DNA of 64,000 bases from CAYLSV01 sp964386435. GTDB lineage: Bacteria; Planctomycetota; Phycisphaerae; Tepidisphaerales; Tepidisphaeraceae. A program made the position numbers and the translations under genes. The notes beneath the pieces were generated by a model. The model ran no database searches. It was not told the origin of the DNA and saw only the letters and a program-made list of their open reading frames with translations. How positions within the stretch are numbered: the stretch's first letter is position 1; each line of letters starts with the position of its first letter. The stretch is from the NCBI GenBank assembly GCA_964386435.1, contig CAYLSV010000008.1, positions 1-64,000 on the forward strand, given 5' to 3'. Shown piece by piece: positions 42,396-49,982 of the stretch.

Positions 42396-44225
42396 TTAGA
42401 AATCAAAGTCGCCCTCCGTCAGGGTTTCGGCGGGCACCTTCACCAGGCGGAACTCGACCCGCATGTTCTGCAGGGCCTCGCCTTGGTTGGTCGGCTTGGC
42501 GACGACGGGTTCGCGGACGCCGACGCCGACGGGCTGGATCTGGCTGGGGTCGAGCCGAACGCCTTGGTCGGCGGCGTACTGGACCACGGCATCGCGGACG
42601 GCCTGAGCCCTGGCGCGGCTGAGGTTTAGGGCAGCCTGCAAAGTCTGGCGAGGGTTGTTCTGGCCGCCGTCGAACGCGCCGGTTTCGATGAGGTCGACGA
42701 CCTGCTGGGTCGACTCGAGGTCCAGCGGCTTGCCGTCGTAGAAGTAGGCGTAGCCATCGCCGTCACGCTGCCGTTGCAGGATGCCTTTTTCCAAACCGCT
42801 TCGGACAAGTTGGGCGAGGGCGAGCGTCGGGTCGGCGTGGCCGCGGACGGCGACCACGGCGTTGCCGAACCGCTGGGCCGACTCGACGGCGCGGGCGAAC
42901 TCCGGGCCGTAGACGGCCACGGGGAAATCGGTCTGGTTCGGCTCGAACTTGATCGTGAAGGCCAGGATCGTGTTGTCGTCGAGCACCTCGTCGGGGAACT
43001 GCTCGATGGCCTCGGCGGCGAAGCGCTCGCGGTTCTCCAGCTCGCGGTACTCGATGCCGCCCTGCTCGGCCAGGCGGCGGTAATCGAAGTTCGCCTCGAA
43101 GAACCCGGCCCGCACCTCGGCCGAACCGAGCGCCGCGGCGAGGTCGAGGCCGGCGTTCATCTTGCCCTCAAAACCGGTCGGGCCCGAGTCGTCGAAGAAG
43201 GCGATGTTGCCGGGGAGGCCGACGAACGTCGCGTCGCTGATCAAACCGTGGGCGTCGATCTCCAGCGTCGGCAAGACGTCTTCGCCGAAGATGTCCTGAG
43301 CCGTTTGCAGCATGGCCATGTACTCGCTGCTGCGGCCGGTCTGGTCGTACTGCGTCTTGGCCTGCTGCAGCTCCTCGACGGCGGCGAGGTAACCGGCGGC
43401 GAGCTTCTCGACCTCCGCGCGGTTGGCGTCGAAGTAGTCTTTGCGAACCGCGTAAACGTCGGCGATGCTGCGGGAAAGTTGGGCCGTGCTGACGAGGACT
43501 TTAGCCCCCTCGACGGTGCCTTCGGCCCCGGTGCCGGTCGAGTCGAGGCCGCCGGTCAGGGCGATCATGTCGGGGCTGATGACGAACGCGCCGTCGATCG
43601 AATCGTCCGATTGGAGCAATGCCGCCGGGCTTTCGTCGCCGGTGAGGTTGGGGACGAAGCGGAGGTCGACGTCGGCGATGTCGAGCTGGGCCGTTTGCAG
43701 GATGTCGTAGAGCATGCCGACGTGGGGGCCGTTCTCCTGGATGGCAATGGTTTTGCCGGCCAAATCGTCGATGGTGTTGAGGTCGCCGCGGGTCACGAGG
43801 TGGTCGCCGGCCGACCAGGTGAGCTGCAGGAACACGACCGGCTTGGTCCGCGGGTCGGCCCCGAGCTTGCCGGAGGCCAGGGCGAGCATGTTGAACGTGC
43901 CGCGCAAATACGGCGTGCGGCCCTCGACGTAATCCCGCACCTGCTGCGAAAAATCGTCGCCCGGCGTCAGCTTCAGGTTGAGCCCGAGCCGGCCGAACCG
44001 GGAGTCGGGCGTTGTCTCGACGCCGCCGTTGGCGAGGAAGGTGGCGACGTCGCCGCCCCAGGTGATGTACGGCAGCGGCACCGCTCCATCGATCTGCACC
44101 GGCCCGACCTGGGCATCGGCCAGCCGGTCCTCGAAGCTCTGCCGATCCTGGGCGGCGGCGGTCGTGGTTGTGGCAGCGATCAGGAGCGACGCGCAGAGCG
44201 TCCACAAGAGCGTCGTGAGTTTCAT
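42396..44225 (-). CDS. Periplasmic substrate-binding protein fused to an OmpA-like domain
   Basis: A 609-residue exported protein, signal peptide MKLTTLLWTLCASLLIAATT. Residues about 45-350 are a SsuA/NMT1-type solute-binding fold (PVVFLQLTWSAGDHLVTRGD, LAGKTIAIQENGPHVGMLYD, QLDIADVDLRFVPN). Residues about 415-600 are OmpA-like, able to bind peptidoglycan (FTIKFEPNQTDFPVAVYG, NAVVAVRGHADPTLA, LNLSRARAQAVRDAVV, IQPVGVGVREPVV). No transporter subunits are adjacent, so it is more likely a wall-tethered sensor or scavenger than an importer component. Upstream of the VWA gene. Confidence 0.88.
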   Translation of the reverse strand: MKLTTLLWTLCASLLIAATTTTAAAQDRQSFEDRLADAQVGPVQIDGAVPLPYITWGGDVATFLANGGVETTPDSRFGRLGLNLKLTPGDDFSQQVRDYVEGRTPYLRGTFNMLALASGKLGADPRTKPVVFLQLTWSAGDHLVTRGDLNTIDDLAGKTIAIQENGPHVGMLYDILQTAQLDIADVDLRFVPNLTGDESPAALLQSDDSIDGAFVISPDMIALTGGLDSTGTGAEGTVEGAKVLVSTAQLSRSIADVYAVRKDYFDANRAEVEKLAAGYLAAVEELQQAKTQYDQTGRSSEYMAMLQTAQDIFGEDVLPTLEIDAHGLISDATFVGLPGNIAFFDDSGPTGFEGKMNAGLDLAAALGSAEVRAGFFEANFDYRRLAEQGGIEYRELENRERFAAEAIEQFPDEVLDDNTILAFTIKFEPNQTDFPVAVYGPEFARAVESAQRFGNAVVAVRGHADPTLALAQLVRSGLEKGILQRQRDGDGYAYFYDGKPLDLESTQQVVDLIETGAFDGGQNNPRQTLQAALNLSRARAQAVRDAVVQYAADQGVRLDPSQIQPVGVGVREPVVAKPTNQGEALQNMRVEFRLVKVPAETLTEGDFDF

Positions 44226-44241
44226 CGTGGTGTGCCTTCCT

Positions 44242-45825
44242 TCATGCCCGATCATTCCGCCGTGAACGGGGGGCGGCGTGAGAATCGGGCAGCGAATTTG
44301 TAACGGCAGTCGGACGATCCGTCAGCGCCCCAAGTTGGCGGAGTTTGGGGGCCAAATGCAGGGTGATGGCCTCGTCGAGCCGCCAGAGGTTGCGGCAGCG
44401 GTTTTGCTCGAAAAAGCACGACGCGGCCATGACGAGCAGATCGCCGTCGACGTCGGCGGCGTCGCGGACCGCCCGGTGGAGGCTGAGGAAGTGCAGCGCC
44501 AAAAGCGCGTGCAGCGACACCTCGACGCCGGCCTCGATCTCCCGCCACCGGATGCCGTCGGCGGCGGCGAAGCTCCGGCGGTTTTGCCAGATTTCCCGGA
44601 ACATCGGGTCGATGTTGGCCGAATCGAACGACGCGACTAGGCGGGGGTAGAGCAGCGTCAGGTCACGCAGGGTGAGGTCGAGCTTGGCGACTTCGCCTCG
44701 TAGCGACGAGCTGTTCTTCACCTCCGGCATGAGTTGCGCCAGGCGGTGCTCGGTCACGTCGGCGAGCAACTCGGCGAGCACCGCGCTCATCACCACCGGC
44801 AGCCGCTCGGCGAGCTCGGCGTCGATGAACGCCTCGAGCTTCGCCGCGTCGCCGAGGCAACTTTTCAGCGGCAAGTCGCCGGCTTTTTCGTCGATCGTCA
44901 TCGGCTGGTCGTAGCGGCACATGCGTTGGTAGACGTCGTCGAACCGCAGCAGTGCCGCCTGGTGGCCGTGGCCCCAGACGTCGTGGACAAGGTACTTTTC
45001 TGCCTGCCCGATCGGCAACACGGTGAAGGTGCGGCCGAGCTCCTCGCGGGCTTCTTGTTCCGTCGCGTTCATGGCAACGGCGGTTTTCTCGACGAGGTCG
45101 GCGTCAATGCGCGAGGTGTCGAGGGCGCTAAATGCCGGGAAATGGGCTTGCAGTGAGTCCGTCACGCTGTTGACCTTTGCACACCATTCGTCCGCCGTTG
45201 CGCGGCTGGCGGCGGTGAGCGCAACCTCGCCGACGTACTTGTCGTCCTTGATCGGCAAACAGAAGAAAGTCAGCATCGGCGTGACGACGACGTGCGTCTC
45301 GGCCACCGACATCGGGGCGTCGGGGTAAACGGCCCGCAGCAGCCGGTGGCCGCCGCGCTGGGCGTTGGGGCCGGTCAGATTGAAAGCTGCGATTATGGCT
45401 TGAGCGACGGCGAGCTTCCGCCCGGCATCCACGGCGTCGGCGGCCACTTCGGCTTCAAGCTCTGGCGTGGCCAGCGTTTGGGCGAGGGCTTCGATCCGTT
45501 GGCGGTCTTTGGCGAAGTCGTCGCCGAAGGTCTGCAGGGTGCGGCTGCCCATCGTGTCGGCCAGCGGTTGATGCGGCAGGCGGTGGAGCTGGCGAAGGTG
45601 GAGGGCCGCCCGCCCCACCGCCGCGGCGACGGCTTCTTCGTCCACGTCGGCGACGGCGGCCGGTTCGTGGAGTTTTTCGGCGAGTTTCATCAGCCTTGGC
45701 AGCCGCCCCGCCGCCTCGGGGGAGCCGACGCCGAGTTGCTCGAACGCCGCGAGCTCCTCCAGCACCGGCAGCCAGCCCGGCGGCACCACGGGACGACGAA
45801 GTTGGTGCGGACCGAACGCGGACAC
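44242..45825 (-). CDS. Protein of unknown function (527 residues)
   Basis: A long soluble protein, GTG start 45825; the frame upstream to 45909 is a palindrome translation and excluded. No domain recognised. Notable segments: TFFCLPIKDDKYVGEVALTA, EKYLVHDVWGHGHQAALLRF (a DxWGHGH cluster that could bind metal), RYDQPMTIDEKAGDLP and, late, FEQNRCRNLWRLDEAITLHL. Mostly helical in character. It ends 17 bases before the PBP-OmpA start on the same strand, so co-expression is likely. Confidence 0.75.
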   Translation of the reverse strand: MSAFGPHQLRRPVVPPGWLPVLEELAAFEQLGVGSPEAAGRLPRLMKLAEKLHEPAAVADVDEEAVAAAVGRAALHLRQLHRLPHQPLADTMGSRTLQTFGDDFAKDRQRIEALAQTLATPELEAEVAADAVDAGRKLAVAQAIIAAFNLTGPNAQRGGHRLLRAVYPDAPMSVAETHVVVTPMLTFFCLPIKDDKYVGEVALTAASRATADEWCAKVNSVTDSLQAHFPAFSALDTSRIDADLVEKTAVAMNATEQEAREELGRTFTVLPIGQAEKYLVHDVWGHGHQAALLRFDDVYQRMCRYDQPMTIDEKAGDLPLKSCLGDAAKLEAFIDAELAERLPVVMSAVLAELLADVTEHRLAQLMPEVKNSSSLRGEVAKLDLTLRDLTLLYPRLVASFDSANIDPMFREIWQNRRSFAAADGIRWREIEAGVEVSLHALLALHFLSLHRAVRDAADVDGDLLVMAASCFFEQNRCRNLWRLDEAITLHLAPKLRQLGALTDRPTAVTNSLPDSHAAPRSRRNDRA

Positions 45826-45861
45826 GCCGACCGTTGTACCCGAGAAGTTCTCGAGAAGGAA

Positions 45862-45918
45862 GGTAGCTGCGGTGCAACGCACCGTTGTCCGGACTGCAAT
45901 GCGTTGCACCGCAGCTAC
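45862..45918. repeat. REP-like pair, nearly touching (inner stem GTGCAACGCAC)
   Basis: GGTAGCTGCGGTGCAACGCA then CCGTTGTCC (45862-45890) abuts GGACTGCAATGCGTTGCACC then GCAGCTAC (45891-45918). No spacer separates the copies, so the whole 57 bases form one large palindrome. Both inner halves carry changes in the CTGCGG arm (CGTTG, CTGCAATG). Confidence 0.9.
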
Positions 45919-45935
45919 TCCAATTCATCCGCGGG

Positions 45936-46655
45936 TCACTTCGTCGCCGGGAGCATGATCGTCAGCGTCTCGCCGCCGAAGCTGGCCGCCTCGACGTGGC
46001 CGCTGACGGTGGCGGCGTCGTCGGATTCGCTGGGGAGCACGGCGTGGAGGTGCAGCGGTTTGCCGGGGTGGCTGTAGTGGCCGTCAGCGTCGGTGCGGGT
46101 GTAGAAGCCGACGAGGGTGGCTTCGACGTCCTGCCGCTCGAAAACGCGGACCGGCGAGGGGTGGTCGGCGTCCATGACCCGCCACATGATGTGGTAGCGG
46201 AGGTGGGTGAGGTTGCCGCGGATTTTCACGGCGAACGGCGTGGCGTCGAGGTCCATGCCCTGCTCGGTGGCGGCCGTCTCGATCGCCGACTGCAGCCCGG
46301 CGAGATCGGCGGGTGGCTCGATCTCGACGCTCGCCCAGTCCGGCACAATCGAGTACGCCAGAAAAATCGCCGATTTCTGCTCCGCCACGTCCGGCGGCAA
46401 ATCCAGCGGCTGCCCGTTGTCGTCCAAGACGCCGACGTGCAGCTCGCCGTCGAGGATCGTCACCTCGCCCAGCAGCCCCTCGATCGGCCCGACGCCCACC
46501 ACGTCGCCCGGCGGCAAGTCGCCAAGCCGCATCCGGCCGCCCAAGTCGCCGTCGATGATGTGCTGTCGGCTGCCAACCACCTTCACCGCCGGCACCTCAA
46601 CCGGCCGGGTGGCGGGGTCGGCCAGCAGGGTCAACGCGAGGAGGGCGAGGAACAT
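45936..46655 (-). CDS. Secreted acetolactate-decarboxylase-like protein
   Basis: A 239-residue exported protein from ATG 46655 with signal peptide MFLALLALTLLA. LLGEVTILDGELHV resembles the DGE-x-x-x-LDG start of alpha-acetolactate decarboxylases, and GKPLHLHAVLPSESDDAATV followed by SGHVEAASF matches their HxH...GGH zinc-site region. The resemblance suggests the same fold; whether it acts on acetolactate is doubtful because it is exported and isolated from acetoin genes. Residues 130-190 match no family I know. Confidence 0.7.
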   Translation of the reverse strand: MFLALLALTLLADPATRPVEVPAVKVVGSRQHIIDGDLGGRMRLGDLPPGDVVGVGPIEGLLGEVTILDGELHVGVLDDNGQPLDLPPDVAEQKSAIFLAYSIVPDWASVEIEPPADLAGLQSAIETAATEQGMDLDATPFAVKIRGNLTHLRYHIMWRVMDADHPSPVRVFERQDVEATLVGFYTRTDADGHYSHPGKPLHLHAVLPSESDDAATVSGHVEAASFGGETLTIMLPATK

Positions 46656-46801
46656 GCGGCCGAGTGTAACGGCGACGGGCGGTGCATGCAGCGCGCGAAT
46701 CTGCAACGCGGGTTGCGGTGCGAACGACGCGGAGGCCCTCACCGTTGCGTGGGTGGCGAGGTAGGCACGACGTCCGAGTGGAAGAACCTTGGAACGTCAA
46801 G

Positions 46802-46873
46802 GTAGCTGCGACCACACTTGGTCGCAGTTCGGGGTTAAGTTTCCGGACTGCGACCAAGTGTGGTCGCAGCTAC
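46802..46873. repeat. REP-like inverted pair (inner stem ACCA-CACT-TGGT)
   Basis: GGTAGCTGCGACCACACTTG then GTCGCAGTTC (46802-46831) faces GGACTGCGACCAAGTGTGGT then CGCAGCTAC (46845-46873). It lies between the acetolactate-decarboxylase-like and receiver/GAF genes, in a 340-base space that otherwise holds only the hairpin at 46921. Confidence 0.92.
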
Positions 46874-46920
46874 ATTCGGGTACAAATTTATTGCCGACAC
46901 CCTGCACGTTGCGTGGCGTG

Positions 46921-46955
46921 CGTAGCCCCGCCGTTACCACGGCGGTGGGGGTTTT
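46921..46955 (+). terminator. CCCCGCC-family hairpin with T-run
   Basis: CGTAGCCCCGCCGT-TACC-ACGGCGGTGGGG then GTTTT. The GCCGT/ACGGC inner arm differs from the GCCTC/GAGGC copies but stays paired. With four Ts it looks like an intrinsic terminator on the plus strand, although the flanking genes are both on the minus strand. Confidence 0.55.
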
Positions 46956-46995
46956 GGCGACGTTCGCTCGGGTGTGACGTTCGCCCATCCTCCGA

Positions 46996-48189
46996 TCAGA
47001 ACGGGGTGCGGTCGCTTTGCTTCCACCAGTCGGCGTCGTCGTCTTCATCGTCCTCGTCGAGCAGGTCGCCGCCGAGGTCGTCGAGGGGGAAGGCGTCGTC
47101 GGGGTCGAAGCCCTCGTCCTGGTCCTCATCGTCGCTGTAGACCTCCTGGCGGACGGTTTGGGCCAGGACGGCGGCGAAATGCGGGGCGGCGGCACGCAGG
47201 GCGTCGGCCTCCTCGGGCTTGAACGGCTCGCGGCCGTCGCGGAAGCAAATGATCGTCGCCAAACTCTCGGCGAGGTACAGGCAGTCGGTCGCCAGCACCG
47301 TCTGGCCGTGCAGGTGCGGCAGCTCGGCGGGCGAGAGCACGCCGACCAAGGCCTCGGGGGCGGCGTGGACGCTGCCGCGGTCCTGCACGATGCGGGCCAG
47401 GTTGTTGGCCAAGGCATCCGTCAGCGGCGGGTCGCCGGCGACGGTGTACTTCATGTACGCCCCCAGCTCCTGCTGGCCGTCGTCGCCGGTGAGGAAGATG
47501 GCGATGTTGCAATGCCCCAGCCGCCGCAGCAGCCAGTCCATTTTCTGGCAAAGCAACTCTTCCAGATCGCCGGCGTTCTCCAAACCGTTGAGCAGATCCT
47601 GCCGCAGCCGCAACTCGTCCATTTGCTTCGACAGCTCGCCGTAGGCCCCGACCAAATCGCCGCACAGGACGTCGACCCGCTGGCTCACCTGCCGACGAGC
47701 AGCGTTGAGCTTGCGGACCGTGCGCCGCAGCCGATTCATCCGGCGGTCCTGCCGGGCCAGCTCATCGGCCTTGCGCAGGGCGATGTCGAGGCGGGCGGCG
47801 AGTTGGTCGTCGTCGGCCAGATCGTCAGCGGCGAGGTAGTCGATGAAGCCGCCGCGGAAGGCGTCGACGGCATCGGACGCCTTGTCGTTCGTGCCGATGA
47901 GCGCGGCGCGGGCCTCGGGGACGAGCGTGCGGATCAGCGGCATGACGGTCGCCGCCTGCTCCTGGGGCCGGCCGGTTGTGAGGAGCAAGCCGACCCCCTT
48001 CTGCACGCCCGGCTGCCGCAGCAGCCGCTCGGCCTCGGCCCAGTTCGGGCAGATCGTCAGTGGGCGACCCAAGGCGGTTTCGAGGCGGCGGCGGTGGGCG
48101 GAATCGAGGGCGACGGCGATCACGCCGCTGCGGGCGGGCCGCCGAATTTTCGGCTGGGCGGAGGTGACGGTCGGGGTGGGCAAAGGCAT
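46996..48189 (-). CDS. Receiver-like plus coiled coil plus GAF-like regulatory protein
   Basis: A 397-residue protein (ATG 48189). Residues about 20-140 resemble a receiver domain (GVIAVALDSAHRRRLETALG, LIGTNDKASDAVDAFRGGFI) with the phospho-Asp not evident. A coiled coil follows (KADELARQDRRMNRLRRTVR), then a GAF-like domain (LEELLCQKMDWLLRRLGHCN, AIFLTGDDGQQELGAYMKYT). The C-terminal 45 residues are extremely acidic (Asp/Glu-rich). No output domain, so it may act through partners. Signalling role inferred. Confidence 0.7.
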   Translation of the reverse strand: MPLPTPTVTSAQPKIRRPARSGVIAVALDSAHRRRLETALGRPLTICPNWAEAERLLRQPGVQKGVGLLLTTGRPQEQAATVMPLIRTLVPEARAALIGTNDKASDAVDAFRGGFIDYLAADDLADDDQLAARLDIALRKADELARQDRRMNRLRRTVRKLNAARRQVSQRVDVLCGDLVGAYGELSKQMDELRLRQDLLNGLENAGDLEELLCQKMDWLLRRLGHCNIAIFLTGDDGQQELGAYMKYTVAGDPPLTDALANNLARIVQDRGSVHAAPEALVGVLSPAELPHLHGQTVLATDCLYLAESLATIICFRDGREPFKPEEADALRAAAPHFAAVLAQTVRQEVYSDDEDQDEGFDPDDAFPLDDLGGDLLDEDDEDDDADWWKQSDRTPF

Positions 48190-48497
48190 CACAAAGGGGT
48201 TGGGGGCTACAAAATCCCGTGGCCGATCCCTGGCCCGCTCCGTCGACACCGAACATCAGGCGTCTTGGCGGAGCATTTTCTCGCGGCACTCCGGCCGCTC
48301 TCCACAAGCAGCATCGACCGGGTTTTTCGCCTGCTGAAGCCGCCGGAAGTCGGGTTTCGGGTCGGCCGCCGGCGTCGGACTGCCCCGCCCGATGCCGCGG
48401 GTTATCGGACGCCGTGACGCTCAATTGGAGGCCCAAGTTGTCGCCGCCACGGTTTTGGGTTGGCACGTCCGCGAATCCGTGGTTTATTGGAAGGGTG

Positions 48498-48626
48498 ATG
48501 GCCCGCCTTGAAACCACCCCGCTCGCCACCCTCGACCTGGCCGCCGGCCGGATCGTGTCGGTCATGTGGCGGCCGAAACTCCGCATCGCCCTGCTCGCCG
48601 CCGCGTGCTTCGCGGCGTTGTGTTGA
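48498..48626 (+). CDS. Possible small hydrophobic peptide
   Basis: A 42-codon frame with AAGGGTG just before ATG. MARLETTPLATLDLAAGRIV is followed by RPKLRIALLAAACFAALC, a short hydrophobic tail. It is the only coding candidate in 48190-48686; otherwise nothing seen in that space beyond the hairpin at its end. Could be chance. Confidence 0.3.
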   Translation: MARLETTPLATLDLAAGRIVSVMWRPKLRIALLAAACFAALC

Positions 48627-48629
48627 GGG

Positions 48630-48685
48630 GAGGTTGTTGGTTGGTAGTTGTTGGTCCCGATCAACCAACAACTGACAACCAGCAG
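48630..48685. repeat. Inverted repeat of GTTGGT/ACCAAC words after the Fur-like gene
   Basis: GGTTGTTGGTTGGTAGTTGT then TGGTC, followed by GATCAACCAACAACTGACAA then CCAGCAGC. Related in vocabulary to the repeat at 22366. Positioned at the 3' end of the minus-strand regulator, as a terminator would be, but without a T-run. Confidence 0.65.
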
Positions 48686-48686
48686 C

Positions 48687-49178
48687 TCAAAGCCGCCGGG
48701 CGACGATCTGGAACTGGTGGCTCATCACGTCGTAGCCGTGCTCGGCGGCGATGGCCTTGCACAACTGTTGCAGGCGGTCGTCGCGGAAGGCCGTCACCTC
48801 GCCGCTGTCGGCGTCGACGATGTAGTCGGAGGGCTCGCGGCCGGCGAGGAGCTCGAAGTAGCCTTTTTGGCGGTCGAGGTGGACCTGCCGGACGATGCCG
48901 GCGTCGGCGAGGTGGCCCAGGGTGCGGTAAACCGTCGCCCGGCTCGCCCCGCCGCCGGCGGCCTTCACTTCATCGGCGAGTTGCTCGGCCTCGAACAAAT
49001 GGTCCTGATTCAGCACGACCTCGAGGATCTGGGCCCGTTCCGGCGTGAATTTAAGCTTTTGCCCTTTGAGGTGCCGGCGGAGAATGGCGCACGCCGGGGC
49101 GAACTCGGCAATGCCCCCGGCCGCACGGGGGCCGCGCGGCGGATGGGCAAGAACGGTGGCGGCCGACGAGTCGGGCAT
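48687..49178 (-). CDS. Fur-family regulator lacking usual metal ligands
   Basis: A 163-residue protein (ATG 49178) with the Fur winged helix: KFTPERAQILEVVLNQDHLF, ADEVKAAGGGASRATVYRTL and GHLADAGIVRQVHLDRQKGY. The dimer domain keeps DSGEVTAF and AAEHGYDVMSHQFQIVARR. The His-rich HHDH motif is replaced by PSDYIVDA, and no CxxC pairs are present, so canonical iron/zinc sensing is doubtful. Some neighbouring residues (HLF, HLDRQK, HGY, MSHQ) could still form one metal site. Regulon unknown. Confidence 0.88.
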   Translation of the reverse strand: MPDSSAATVLAHPPRGPRAAGGIAEFAPACAILRRHLKGQKLKFTPERAQILEVVLNQDHLFEAEQLADEVKAAGGGASRATVYRTLGHLADAGIVRQVHLDRQKGYFELLAGREPSDYIVDADSGEVTAFRDDRLQQLCKAIAAEHGYDVMSHQFQIVARRL

Positions 49179-49334
49179 GCGGGTAAAGAGCGTAGGCGAA
49201 CCCCGATCGAGACGGCATCGCGGCGGGGGTGGTTCCATGGTCGGACTGCAACTAGCCGAGTCGCAGCCAACTAATTTCGTGGAACATTGAGAAGATGCTG
49301 GGCGTGCGTGTTCTTCGGGAGTCCTCCGCGCGTC

Positions 49335-49363
49335 GGACTGCGGTCCGTTGGACCGCAGCTACC
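49335..49363. repeat. Single REP-like palindrome (inner stem GTCC-GTT-GGAC)
   Basis: GGACTGCGGTCCGTTGGACC then GCAGCTACC. Unpaired copy, 45 bases before an assembly gap, so a partner may be missing in the gap. Confidence 0.9.
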
Positions 49364-49385
49364 TTGAGTGCGAGACGACCGCAGA

Positions 49386-49490
49386 GAAGCCGAGGGGTGA
49401 GCGAAGCNNNNNNNNNNNNNNNNNNNNNNNNACCGCGTGGCAAAGTGCGACGCGTGATCCGGGTGTTCGCTTCGCTCACCCCCCGGCTTC
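49386..49490. repeat. Inverted repeat spanning a 24-N gap
   Basis: GAAGCCGAGGGGTGAGCGAA then GC (49386-49407) matches, in reverse complement, GCTTCGCTCACCCCCCGGCT then TC (49469-49490), with one difference. Ns fill 49408-49431. The arms could be the ends of an inserted element or a long hairpin that broke the assembly. The space 49179-49520 otherwise contains only the single palindrome at 49335. Confidence 0.8.
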
Positions 49491-49520
49491 TTCTTGGGAG
49501 AGGAGACCGGAAGTGCGGGG

Positions 49521-49850
49521 TCAGTCCTTTTGCTGCTTCCAGCGATAGGTGCTCAGGAGCTTGCCGTCGAGCTCGACCTCGCGGTTGCCGGCGACGGCGA
49601 CGACGCTGTCCTCGGTGGTGCCGGCGCGGAAGCCGATGTCTTCGCCCTTTTCGAGCGAGAGCGAGACGACCGGCTCGAGGTCGCGGCTGGCGTAGAGGTT
49701 GTAAGTCGCCGACGCCGGGGCGGGGAAGACCTGGTTGCTGATGCCGTCGTCGTACTTGACGACCGTTTTGCCCGGCTGGGCGCCGCAGCCGGCGAGGGTC
49801 AGGGTCAGGCCGAGGAACGCGGCGACGGCGAGGGTGCGGATCTTGATCAT
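49521..49850 (-). CDS. Small lipoprotein of unknown function
   Basis: A 109-residue lipoprotein. Signal MIKIRTLAVAAFLGLTL ends in the lipobox LAGC. The mature part (VVKYDDGISNQVFPAPASAT, LEKGEDIGFRAGTTEDSVVA, VELDGKLLSTYRWKQQ) is a small beta domain. Not assigned to a family. Divergent from cdsA. Confidence 0.8.
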   Translation of the reverse strand: MIKIRTLAVAAFLGLTLTLAGCGAQPGKTVVKYDDGISNQVFPAPASATYNLYASRDLEPVVSLSLEKGEDIGFRAGTTEDSVVAVAGNREVELDGKLLSTYRWKQQKD

Positions 49851-49982
49851 AATCGGTTGAATCTCCAGCGGCCGCACAACGCGGCCCGGCCGGAGCGTAA
49901 TGCCGCTCACACGGCATGGCAACGTGCGTTCTCGCGGACGCCCGTTGCCCGTTCCGGCCAAGGCGGTTACAAGCGGGCGCTC

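Noticed and set aside
42239..42406. VWA protein start at ATG 42406
   Set aside because: It would translate a whole palindrome pair before the signal peptide; kept only as an alternative.
42396..44225. Ordinary ABC transporter binding protein
   Set aside because: The C-terminal OmpA-like domain and absence of permease/ATPase genes argue for a wall-attached role instead.
12543..49363. Palindromes as CRISPR repeats
   Set aside because: Copies are scattered in separate intergenic spaces, mostly in inverted pairs, with no regular spacer array and no cas genes.
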